Below are positions 54,760 through 64,000 of a stretch of 64,000 nucleotides of DNA, in pieces (position 1 is the stretch's first letter; every line of letters starts with the position of its first letter). Source of the DNA: Prorocentrum cordatum. Lineage: Eukaryota > Sar > Dinophyceae > Prorocentrales > Prorocentraceae. Made by a program: the position numbers and the translations under genes. Where the stretch lies: contig CAUYUJ010015517.1 of NCBI GenBank assembly GCA_963575745.1, positions 169,068-233,067 on the forward strand, in the 5' to 3' direction. The notes beneath the pieces were generated by a model. It was not told where the DNA came from. It ran no database searches and saw only the letters and a list, made by a program, of their open reading frames with translations.

Positions 54760-55935
54760 ACTCAAAGCTGCATCGAGGCTGTGATCAGCTCGTGCGAGGA
54801 GGAAGGCAGTGGCAGCACGGACTGCAACTGCGAGGAGGCAGGCAGCGGCGCCAGTGGCACCCCAGTCGCCGCCAGAACGAGCCGGAATCAACCGCAAGTG
54901 GCTACGGACAGGAGCGGCTCGTGCGAGAAAGAAGGCAGTGGCAGCCCGGGCTGTTGGTGCGAGAAGGCAGGCGCTGGCAGCAGATCGAGCTACACGTCAT
55001 CAGCTACAACGCTGCTGGGGCCAGCTCGTGCGAGAAGCCAGGCAGTGACAGCGTGGGCTGTCGGTGCGAGAAGGGAGCCAGTGGCAGCGGTGGCCGACAG
55101 TGCGAGAAGGCAGGCACTGGCAACACGAATGAGCCACACATTATCAGCTACAACGCTGCTGGGGCCAGCTCGTGCGAGAAGCTGGGCAGGGGCAGCGTGA
55201 ACTGCTGGTGCGAGACAGCAGTCAGTGTCCGAAGTGGTTGCCAGTGCGAGAAGGCAGGCAGTCGCCACAGGAACGAGCTACACATCATCTGCTAGAATGC
55301 GTGAAGCGAGACACAGACCGACATCATCAGCTACTGCGCTGGGGGCCAACCGCGCTACAAAGGCGAGCCCGCGCCGGCCAACGTCACCAGCTACAGGGCC
55401 TGTACCAGTTCGCGTGGGTGCAGCGAGAACGCGCGAGCCAACGTCATCAGCTACAGGGCTCTGGGCCAGTTCGTGCAGGAGACGCCAAACCGAGGAGCAG
55501 TTCGCGCGCGAGGATAGGCGGTGGCAGCATGCTTCGTCAAGGCGAGAAGGGCAAGCAGTGGCAGAAGGCATTGGCATTGTGAGAAAAAGAAAAGCGAAGG
55601 CAACTGTAGAGCCTGAGCTCGCCAGCTACAGAACGAGATCAGGGCATGCGAGAATTTGACAGTGAAGCTGAAGACCAGCAGCAGCGGCACGTGCGATAAG
55701 CGCGAGCCGTGGCAGCAGCCCCTACTGCCACCCAGCGAGACGTGGAACGCGAAGTAAGAGCCCGAGGTCATTAGCTGCAGTAGCAATCCTGGAGCCCGAG
55801 GTCAGCAGCTACAGCGCTGGGAAGAGGGCGCGCGAGAAGGGCAGAGATCTAATCATCAGCTACCAGGCAAGGATCAGCTGGAGCAAAAAGCAGGGGCAAA
55901 GCATCATCAGCTACAATGCTGGGGTTCGCTCATGC
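54760..55935 (+). repeat. Minisatellite encoding Cys-containing repeats
   Basis: Recurring words are AGCTACAACGCTGCTGGGGC, CAGCTCGTGCGAGAAG and GCAGGCAGTGGCAGC, in imperfect units of about 60-130 bp. In parts the plus-strand frames give SSCEKPGSDSVGCRCEKG-type peptides (two CxC-like repeats around 54995-55290), but the frame is not kept between units. A coding origin is possible. Present coding status is unsupported. Confidence 0.6.
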
Positions 55936-57662
55936 GCGAAATGACTGAGGGTGCAAGGCTTGCAAGACACGCCATGGGATTGAGAGCTCTGCTCGGCACC
56001 CACCTCCAGGGGAGCTCTCGTGAAGCAGCCCCATGTCGCCAAGGATAGGCCTGGGGAGGGGTTGGCCTTTTCCCGTCGGCTCCGTCTACTTTGCAACGAC
56101 GTGGACTTGATCTGGCCAGCTGCATCGCAACTGGATCCTCGTTCACCCCCCCCTCGGCCGTCCTCGTCCCCTCCCTCCTCCCACCTGGCCTGGGCCTGGC
56201 CTGCCGCTGCGCGGACCGTGCCCGCAGGCAGGGCGGGGAGGTCCTGGATGCGCCTCTTGGTCTCCTCCACCTGCAGGACCTTCCGGGGGGGGGTGCTGCT
56301 GCATGGACACGATCGAGGTCCGAAGATCGGGTTTCTGCAAAAGAGAAAAAAAGTAAGCACGTACTTCCGAAGGTCCACGCGGATGTCTTGGATCGGCGCT
56401 GGATCCCCCTGGCGGCACCTCCAGCGCCGCTCCTGTCGCACTCCGCGCTCCAGGGAGGGGGGTCCAGCGCAGATCCAAGAAATCCGCGCGGACCTCCGAA
56501 CATTATGCCCATGCAGCTTTTTCTTCTTCAATATTAGATGTCTTTTGGCCCTTACTGGGCCTCCTCGTCGCCACGGCTGGAATCGCAGCGACGTTCGAGC
56601 CAAAATGCACCCCAGGAGAGGTCTGGGGATAGATTTTGACCCCCGAGCCCAAGCCTCCTCGAATCGCGAAAAGACCACGATGAAAAACTTGTTGCAACTG
56701 TCAGGCCTCCAGGGGCCCTGACTCAGCCCCGCGACTGAACAAAAAAGGATCGAGGTTGAAGACCAGCCCGAGGGAAGGGGTCGGGGCCTCTAAAGGTCAA
56801 TGCCCTGAGCAAAAATCACGACGCCTGGGGTCTGCGGACGAAGGCATGATACAGGTACCGTCATCATGACTTCAAGTGAGCGAGGCGTTTCATGCTAGGA
56901 TAACTTTACTGGTGGAATTGGTGCGTCTGATGCCGGGTCACGTGGCGATGGCGCAGATGGGCATGCGTGATGATGATGACGATGATGTTTGTGATTCGTA
57001 TGGCAAGCGAACAACCAAGGAATCCGACCAGCCCTTTGGGCCAAGGTAGTCTAGCGATATCTTTCTTTCCTCTTCCAAACCGGTCTTCTCTTCGAGGAGG
57101 GGCCCCCTCCCCCTCCCCCCCTGAGGTTGTCGGGGATGTTTCGCGAAGTATCAGCAGGGTTTTTTGTTTGCCACAGGTGTGCATACATAATGCATGTTTA
57201 TATAGGTATATATGTAAATCTACGTACTTATATATCTATACATGTGCATATATATACATACTAGAACCACGCGCGGGCTTCGCGCGTTTAGGTTCTAGCC
57301 AAGCCCATGGCGCTGTGATGACACGAAAGTCGGGGTTTGCGGGCGACTCGCTGTCGGAGAAGGGCTGCGACCGTCTTGGGCGGGTGATGGGATGATGGGA
57401 TGTCGCAGGGGGAGGTACACGTGCCTTTGGCCCAAAAGGCACCGTCTAGAGTTGCCAAATCGTTGTCACGACACGCAAGTCTTGGCTTGCAAGTTCGCCG
57501 TGGAGATCGCTGAACAGCCTTGGGGCTTGGACTGGCTGTCTGATGAAATGTTGAGGCTGTTGTGTGCTGGTCTTCGGATGTCGTCAAGCGTTCTTGGCCT
57601 GTCTGGCCGAGCACGTGCGGGAGGGGCAGGAATGACAGAGGACGGGACAACAACTGCCTTGA
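55936..57662. other. No supported gene
   Basis: Unique sequence with scattered open frames. There is TATA/CATA low-complexity sequence at 57190-57262. A GGGGCAGGAATGACAGAGGA word at about 57620 resembles the repeated unit at 44215 and 44462. Confidence 0.35.
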
Positions 57663-57870
57663 AATAGAATGCACGCGCTGCCACGCGAGCTGGCGGAGCA
57701 CGTTCAGAATGCCAGAGGCCTCAGGGTAAACTGCTTTGATAAATAATGCATCTGTCACGCTGGTGGCGGAGCACTTGCAGAAAAATTGAGGAAAGACGGG
57801 GAAGGAGGGAACGCAGCCTTGATTGATGCATGCGCTGTCACGCCAGCTGGCGGAGCACGTGCAGAAACTC
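57663..57870 (+). repeat. Tandem ~85-bp units
   Basis: Three units with AATGCATGCGCTGTCACGCC, AGCTGGCGGAGCACGTGCAG and an A-rich tail (starts near 57668, 57747 and 57826). Confidence 0.7.
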
Positions 57871-57954
57871 GCACCGAGAGGGACTCAAGTTCGATGACTT
57901 TGCCTTCATTAATAAGAACTTTCGAGCCACCTCCAACCGTCCTTCGGCATTCTT

Positions 57955-58190
57955 GGAGCCTCTTGACGGGCGCATGCTGGAGATGCGGTTTGGGGCGTCT
58001 TTGGGTGCTGTTTTGGAACCCTCTTGGGGGCTTGCACGGTCATCTTGGGAATCTCGTGGAGCCGTTTTGGAGCCGGTTTTTGGGGCCTCTTGGGCTGCCT
58101 TCGGGCCCCTTTTTAGGGCAGCGTCGAGACCGTCCTGGGTCCATAATATGCCACCTTGGGCCGTCTTGGGCGGTCAGAGGCCAGGAAGGG
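57955..58190 (+). repeat. Degenerate CTTGGGGCC repeat, block 1
   Basis: Irregular repeat of GGGGCCTCTTGGG and GGAGCCGTTTTGG words. The same degenerate repeat makes up 59195-59640. Confidence 0.6.
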
Positions 58191-58192
58191 CA

Positions 58193-58236
<44 letters not shown>
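58193..58236. repeat. CA dinucleotide run
   Basis: Pure CA repeat of about 40 bp, just upstream of repeat family 3. Confidence 0.95.
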
Positions 58237-58237
<1 letters not shown>

Positions 58238-58264
58238 TCTTCAAACATGTCACGACCATCGCTG

Positions 58265-58470
58265 TGCTTGGCTTGTGGATGCCACGACAATGGGCACCCT
58301 AACAGTCCTACCATTGAATTTAAATGTGCTTAACATGTCGGTAACATGTTTTTAACATGTAAACATGTTGTAAACATGTGGTTTACATGTTTAAAACATG
58401 TTTCCCACATGTTTTAGGCATCTGGAAATTATTTGGCAACACGCTTCCTCTCCATTGACCGTCCTCCACA
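58265..58470 (+). repeat. Interspersed repeat family 3, second copy
   Basis: Partner of 45222-45432. The ACATGT-rich core is longer here (58320-58420). In both copies an adjoining CTTGG/CCTGGG word follows. Confidence 0.8.
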
Positions 58471-58565
58471 ATCTTGGACGGTCTTGGGGGTATACGCCAC
58501 CGTGGCGAACATTTCTTTCTATCTGCCTTCGCCAATAGCGCAGCAGCGCGGAATAACACGAAGTA

Positions 58566-58682
58566 TAACTACTCCGCTCGATAACGCATAGGGTTTGAGC
58601 GGAGTAGTTTCCAATCCGGTTATTCGGGTAACAGAGTTAGAAGCATTAAGCGGATCGGAAACTACTCCGCCGAATGGCCCAG
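58566..58682. repeat. Inverted repeat AACTACTCCGCTC
   Basis: AACTACTCCGCTC (about 58567-58579) and GAGCGGAGTAGTT (about 58597-58609) are perfect inverted copies around an 18-nt loop. A third, direct copy of the word (GAAACTACTCCGCC) lies near 58659, adjoining GCGGATCGG. Confidence 0.8.
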
Positions 58683-58774
58683 TCATGATGTCATACTAGG
58701 CATCTTTAGAGGGATCGGAGATATCATCACCATCATGGCAAATTGAAGGAACGTTTGTCCCGGCTGTGTGTTAA

Positions 58775-58850
58775 GCGGTCTTGGAGGCCTCGTGGGCCGT
58801 CTGGAGGCCTCTTGGAGGCCTCTTGGAGGCCCTGGGGAGGGAGTAGCAAC
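58775..58850 (+). repeat. TTGGAGGCCTC short tandem repeat
   Basis: Four or five copies of GGAGGCCTC(TT/GTG) words. The sequence from 58850 to 59195 shows no supported gene. Confidence 0.6.
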
Positions 58851-59194
58851 AAAGGGTGCGAGAGGGCGGCGAGGTGCCGGGCTTGTTGGCGAGGATCGAG
58901 GTCCGAAGCTGCTGTGGCTTCCAGGGCTCTCGTCGTCGCCGCGGCTGGACGCATCTCGAAGCGACGTTTTTTTTTGTTGTTCCGAGGAGGTGCAGGAAGA
59001 GGACGGGGAGGGAGATGAGGAGGCGGAAGCATCAATAGCAGTTAAAGCAACAGTTGGGCCGCCTTGAAGCCGTCTTTGCCGGCGTCTCGGGGATCTCTGT
59101 GGGCAGCCTTGAGCTCACACTACCCTGCGCGCTTGGGATCCTTGGTGTTTGGAACCCGTGGCATAATGAAACGCCTCCTCGGGCCATTTTGAGC

Positions 59195-59640
59195 CACTTC
59201 ACTCCCTCTCGGGCCGTCTGGGGACCCATTTGAGGCGTCTTGAAGGCTTTGGCTGTCTTGGGCCTTGTCGGGGCCCTCTTGGAGGTGGAGCCCTCTTGGA
59301 GCTCTCTCGAGGCCATTTGGGACCCTCTTCTTGGGGCTGTCTCGGAGCGCGCTTGGGCCGTCTTAGGAGTCTCTTGGGCCATCGTGGGGCCCTCTTTGGG
59401 GGCTGCTTGGGGCCATCTTGGAGCGATTTCTGGGGCCTCGTGGGCAATCTTGGCCCGTCGGAAGCTTGAGAAAGCCAGAACACGGACAACCTGGAAACAC
59501 CTTCGAACTAATTGATCTGTCCCTCTTGAAGTCATGCTGGGCCATCTTGGAACCCTCTTGGGCGATATTGGGCTCTCTTGGGTGATATTTGGGCCGTCTT
59601 GGAAACCTCTTGGACGTCTCTTGGGCCCTCTCATCGCCCC
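59195..59640 (+). repeat. Degenerate CTTGGGGCC repeat, block 2
   Basis: Irregular 12-20 bp units (TTGGGCCATCTTGG, TTGGAGCCCTCTTGG). The minus-strand frames read PRWPKR/PRRPKR-type peptides, which are products of the repeat. Confidence 0.65.
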
Positions 59641-59844
59641 TCACCCCCTTCCTTGACGCGTTTTGGCGCTCCCCAACGGGTCCAGAAACGCTGTGTACAA
59701 AATCAGTGCTCCCATGGGTCCCTGGGACCCTCTACCCATATGTGTATAGATATACATATATAAATGCATGCATACCGACATACATACACTAATGCACACC
59801 TGTAGATACGTAGTAATATTTACACGTATAAATCTGTGTATGTA

Positions 59845-60112
59845 TCGGAGGTGAGGGGGTGAGATCGAAGTGGAACGGAGTGCCCCCCTACCGGGACATC
59901 GGTTTCGGTTTCGTGCTCGTGCGTGCCGTGCGTGCCGGCGAGGCGAAGCTGCGTGGGCGGGCGAGAAATAAGTCTCCTGTAGCTGAGGTGCGGCTGGACC
60001 AAAAGTCTCCCTTCTGGCAACCGGTTCCCCGCGGTGTTCCGCCGGTGTCCCGCTCGGGGGCCGGTGGCGCGCGGAGTCCCGCCGATGTTCCGCCCGTGTC
60101 CCGTCGGTGCCC
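59845..60112 (+). repeat. Composite repeat unit, copy 1
   Basis: Matches 62657-62888 in the same orientation: TCGGAGGTGAGGGGGTGAGA, CGAAGTGGAACGGAG, ATCGGTTTCGGTTTCGTGCT, GCGTGCCGGCGAGGCGAAGC and TGTCCCGTCGGTG. In both copies it is preceded by TATG/CATA sequence and followed by a GAT/GTCCC array, so the duplicated module is the whole set. Confidence 0.85.
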
Positions 60113-60113
60113 C

Positions 60114-60146
<33 letters not shown>

Positions 60147-60318
60147 AATGGTGTCACGATGATGATGATGATGATGATGATGACGATGGTGTCGATGATG
60201 ATGGTGATGATGATGGTGCCCCGATGATGATGATGATGATGATGATGATGATCCTGACGATGATGATGATGATGATGGTGATGGTGGTGATGATGATGGT
60301 GCCCCGATGATGATCATA
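60113..60318 (+). repeat. GAT array with GGTGCCCC spacers
   Basis: GAT blocks separated by GGTGTC or GGTGCCCC, the first part of the repeat that dominates the right end of the window. Confidence 0.85.
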
Positions 60319-60539
60319 CTACCCTCTGGATTAAAAAATTGTGACCGGCACTATGCGAGAGAGCGATCCCCGCGGGTTTCGCCGGTCGACTGGCCCTCGG
60401 GCCTCCACCATCGATGAACCCCGAGATGACTCCAAGGCAGGCCCGTAAACCGAATGACGGAACGGCTCCGCAGGGCGTGGAGCTCTGCAGCACAAAGTTA
60501 TGGAAATCATCGCACACGCAATCTTTGTCTTCTGGTGGC

Positions 60540-60750
60540 ATGGAAGGCAACCTGAAAGTGCTGTTTGAGGACGTCTTAAGCGAAACGACCACTCTCAGGC
60601 GGCATGAACATCGATCTGAAATTTTTTGTGAGGAAGTCCTAGGACAAATCGGCACTTTCAGACGGCATGGGAGAATTTCAGATCGCCCTGGAAGGCGACC
60701 TGAAACTTTTTTGAGGAAGTCCTAGGTGGAATGCCACTTACAGACGCCGG
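60540..60750 (+). repeat. Tandem ~65-bp units
   Basis: Three units with ACCTGAAAST-TTTTTGAGGA, AGTCCTAGG-CRAA and CACT(C/T)TCAGRCGGCATG. The spacing is not a multiple of three throughout. The flanks (60319-60540 and 60750-60930) show no supported gene. Confidence 0.7.
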
Positions 60751-60929
60751 CCACATTTGGCCTTTATGATATTAAAGGGGGTGAGGTACGCGTCTGAAAC
60801 TCCCAATTCGGCATCAAATTCAACATTGTCCTGGGCCCCATGGCCTAACGGGTGGCCAGCAGCGTCTCTCTCTTTCTCTCGAACCCCGCCGTCACAACTT
60901 TTTAATCCAGCGGGTTGTATAATTTGACG

Positions 60930-61735
60930 ATGGTATTGATGATGATGACGGTGCCCCGATGATGATGGTGATGATGTTGGTGATCCTGCTGATGTTGATG
61001 ATGATCATATGATTTGATGATGATGATGGTGCCTCAATGATGATGATGTTGGTGATCCTGGTGATGTTGATGATGACCATATGGTTTGATGATGATGATG
61101 AGGATGATGATGATGGTGCCCCGATGATGATGCAGTTGATGATGATAATGTTGATGATGATGGTTATGATGATGGTGTCCCGATGATGATGATAATGATG
61201 GCGATGATGACGATGACGGTGTCCCGATTATGATGATGTTGATGATGAGGGTGGTGATGAGGATGTTGATGATGGTGGCCCACTGATGGTGAGGATGATG
61301 CTGATGTTGATGATGATGATCGTGTCCCGATGATGACGATGATGATGGTGACGATGATGATGGTGTTCCGATGATGATGCTGTTGATGATGATGATGATG
61401 ACGTTGCTAATGATGATCATGGTGGTGGTGTCCCGATGATGATGATGAGTATGTCGATGATGTTGTTCATGATCATGCAAATAAGCTGATGATGATGATG
61501 GTGGTGTTCCGACGATGAAGATGGTGTCCCGAAGATGATGAATATGATGTTGATGTTGATGATGATGACGATGATGTTGTCCCGATGATGATGATGATAG
61601 TGGTGATGATGATTTTGATGATGATGGTGATGAGGTGATGCTGATGGTGGTTCCCGATGATCCTGGTGATGATGGTGGTGATGATGACGTTGATGACGAT
61701 GATGTTGAAGATGATGATGACGTTGAATGTGATAT
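60930..61735 (+). repeat. GAT array with GTGTCCC spacers
   Basis: Irregular GATGATGATGTTGATG sequence in which GGTGTCCCGATGATG or GGTGCCCCGATGATG recurs every 30-80 bp. Confidence 0.85.
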
Positions 61736-61978
61736 CGATTGTGATATCGATCGTGAGATCGACAGTTAGACCGAATGTGAGATCGATAGTGAGATCGAGT
61801 GAGATCGATAGTGAGATCGACTGTGAGATCGATAGTCAGATCGACTGCGAGATCGATCACATGAATTAGATCGAATGAAGTCGGTTGTGAGATCGAGTGA
61901 GATCGACCGAGCGAGACCGATAGTGAGATCGATAGTGAAATCGAAAGTGAGATCGATAGTGAGACCGATCTAGTGAGA
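61736..61978 (+). repeat. GAGATCGATAGT minisatellite
   Basis: About 18 copies of a 12-13 bp unit (GAGATCGATAGT, GAGATCGACTGT, GAGACCGATAGT), ending near a C-run at 61986. Confidence 0.9.
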
Positions 61979-62035
61979 CGTTGGTTCCCCCCCCCCCCCG
62001 AACCTCCTTATCACCGGAAGGGTGGTCGTATAGGT

Positions 62036-62656
62036 AGACGTACGCATGCATGTATGGATGCACGTATATATGTATGCATGTACGCACGTATGGATTTATG
62101 CATATATATATGTATATATAGACATGTATGCAGTCATGCATGTCTGCATGTGTGCAAGCATGCATGTGAGCATGTATGCATGTATGCATGCATGCAGGTA
62201 TGAATGTGTGCGTGTGCAGGCAGATGTATAGATATTGCCGTGTGCATGTAAGTGTGTATGCTTGTATGTATGCGTGCATGCATGCGTACACATGTGCACA
62301 AACATATACAAGTGTGCACGTTTCTATGCATGTGGATTTATGTAGGTGTGTATTATGTATGTGTGTGCATTTATGCATGTACACATTTGTGTATGCATGA
62401 ATGCGTGTATGCATGTGTGTATGTGTGGAGGTTCTTATGCACGCATGTGTGGATGCATGCAGGCATGTATGTATGTATGTACGTATGTGCGTATGCATGA
62501 GTATATACGCCTGTAAAGATGTATGTATGCATGTACCAATGTAAACATGTATGTAAGTATGCGTGTACATATGTTGGCGTGTAGGTATGTGTGCAAGTGT
62601 GCATGCGTGTGTGCATGTATGTATGTAGGTAGTTCTGTCTGTATGGATGTGTATGT
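62036..62656. repeat. ATGCATGTATGT low-complexity stretch
   Basis: Imperfect GTATGCATG repeat, giving Cys/His/Tyr-rich spurious frames on both strands. Confidence 0.8.
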
Positions 62657-62888
62657 GTGTCGGAGGTGAGGGGGTGAGACCGAAGTGGAACGGAGAGCCC
62701 CACTACCTGGAAATCGGTTTCGGTTTCGTGCTCGTGCGTGCCGTGCGTGCCGGCGAGGCGAAGCTGCGTGGGCGGGCGAGAAGTGTCCCGCTTCTGGCTG
62801 AGGCGCGGCCAGACAAAATGTTTCCTGTCCGGAGGCCTGTGAGGCGCGGTGCCCCGCCGGTGTTTCGCCAGTGTCCCGTCGGTGTCCC
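62657..62888 (+). repeat. Composite repeat unit, copy 2
   Basis: Partner of 59845-60112, 2.81 kb downstream. Confidence 0.85.
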
Positions 62889-62911
62889 GATGATGATGAT
62901 GATGACGATGT

Positions 62912-62943
<32 letters not shown>

Positions 62944-64000
62944 GCCATGGTGGTGATGATGATGGTGTCCCGATGACGATGATGTTGATGATACTGAAGT
63001 TGCTGATAATGAAGATGGTCTCCCGATGATGATGTCGATGATCCTGATGATGTTGATGATGAGATGATAATGCCGATGACGATGATGATGATGGTGTCCC
63101 GATGGTGATGATGAAGATGAGGTTGATAATGATGTTGCTGATGATGATGATGGTGATGATGATCATTGTGTCACGATAATGATGATGATGACGATGGTGG
63201 TGTCCCGATGGAAATGATGATGATGATGTTGATGAAGGAGTGATGATGAGGTGATGAAGATGATTTTGATGATGGTGGCCCGATGATGATGCTGGTGATG
63301 ATGGTGTCCCGATGAGGATGATGAGGATGATGATGATGATGGTGAGTAGGATGATGGTGACGATGACGATGGTGTCCCGATGATGTTGATGTTGATGGTG
63401 ATGATGCTGCAGATGATGATGATGATGGTGTCCCGAAAATGATGAAGTTGGTGATGTTATCATGGTGGTGTTCCGATGATGACGTTGATGGTGTCCCGAT
63501 GATGATGTTGATGATGATGGTGACGATGATGGTGCCATGACGATAATGATGATACTGGTGATGATGATGGCCATGGTGGTGATGATGGTGTCCCGATGAT
63601 GATGATGATGTGGATGAAGATGTTGCTAATGATGATGGTGTCCCGATGAGGATGATGATGATGTTGATGCTCCTGGTGATGTTGATGATGATGAAATGAT
63701 GAGATGATGATGATGCTGATGAAGATGATGATGATGTCCCGATGATGGTGATGATGAGATCGATGGTGATGCTGCTGACGATGATGATGGTGATGATGAT
63801 GGTGTCCCGGTATTGATGATGTTCATGATGATGACGATATTGATGACGATGATGGTGTCCCGATGATGATGATGTTGATGGTGAGAATGCTGATGAGGTG
63901 ATGATGATGAGTTTGATGATGGTGGCCCGGTGATGATCATGATGCTGATGTTGATAATGGTGATGGTGTTTCGATGATGATGATGGTGATGGTGATGATG
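62889..64000 (+). repeat. GAT array with GTGTCCC spacers, runs off the window
   Basis: Same repeat as 60930-61735, continuing past the right edge. GGTGTCCCGATGATGATG recurs at irregular intervals. No gene. Confidence 0.85.

Noticed and set aside
54718-55295. Cys-rich ORFs that might suggest EGF-like repeats
   Set aside because: Cys spacing is irregular and the frame changes between units, so the repeat DNA explains them better.
60836-60900. tRNA-like A box (TGGCCTAACGGG) and B-box-like TCTCGAACCCC
   Set aside because: The acceptor stem and anticodon arm cannot be formed and the B box is imperfect. At most it is a degenerate SINE head, without further support.

Overview
The window reads as eukaryotic nuclear DNA, most probably from a dinoflagellate. 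It is GC-rich, gene-poor and packed with trinucleotide microsatellites, minisatellites and inverted repeats. The protein-like stretches are mostly short (50-150 nt), bounded by AG and GT, and scattered over kilobases. The best protein matches are decayed retroelement and transposase-like sequences, and I see no bacterial operons, rRNA or convincing tRNA. The dinoflagellate call is an inference from this texture and is not proven by any single marker.

Layout. 0-13 kb is repeat territory. It holds a TTGCAATCC hairpin cluster (132-296), a 172-bp terminal-inverted-repeat hairpin (2083-2254), a large fold-back structure with inverted arms at about 3440-4230 and 6530-7610 enclosing minisatellites, a direct repeat family flanking that structure (2894-3178 and 8280-8605), and long CTC, GGA and GAC arrays. 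13.5-19.3 kb carries, all on the minus strand, a decayed DIRS-like retroelement cluster: a gag-like ORF, a reverse transcriptase with YVDD, an RNase H with its acidic residues present, and a tyrosine recombinase with damaged catalytic positions. Two ~190-bp direct repeats punctuate it. 19.5-20.7 kb is a satellite array of about 9 units carrying palindromes.

21.3-38.1 kb is the most gene-like part. On the plus strand it holds a chain of short exon candidates. One pair (21298-21394 and 21542 onward) joins in phase across a GT-AG intron. There is a 3' coding segment with a Lys/Ala then Glu-rich region and a unique C-terminal domain (24678-25593), a Lys-rich repeat protein (26652-27179), and a further set of exons (32478-38111) encoding charged, probably helical segments. 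None was recognised as a named family. 38.4-40.5 kb is a frameshifted transposase-like pseudogene.

40.5-64 kb is again repeats: a second, partial copy of the retroelement (42107-43605), several interspersed families with a partner earlier in the window (43.6 kb with 12.6 kb, 58.3 kb with 45.2 kb, 62.7 kb with 59.8 kb), tandem duplications, palindromes and long GAT/GTCCC arrays running off the right edge.

Limits: exon borders are read by eye from AG/GT and reading-frame quality. No expression, homology search or folding was run. Many long open frames here are translations of period-3 repeats and are not reported as genes.
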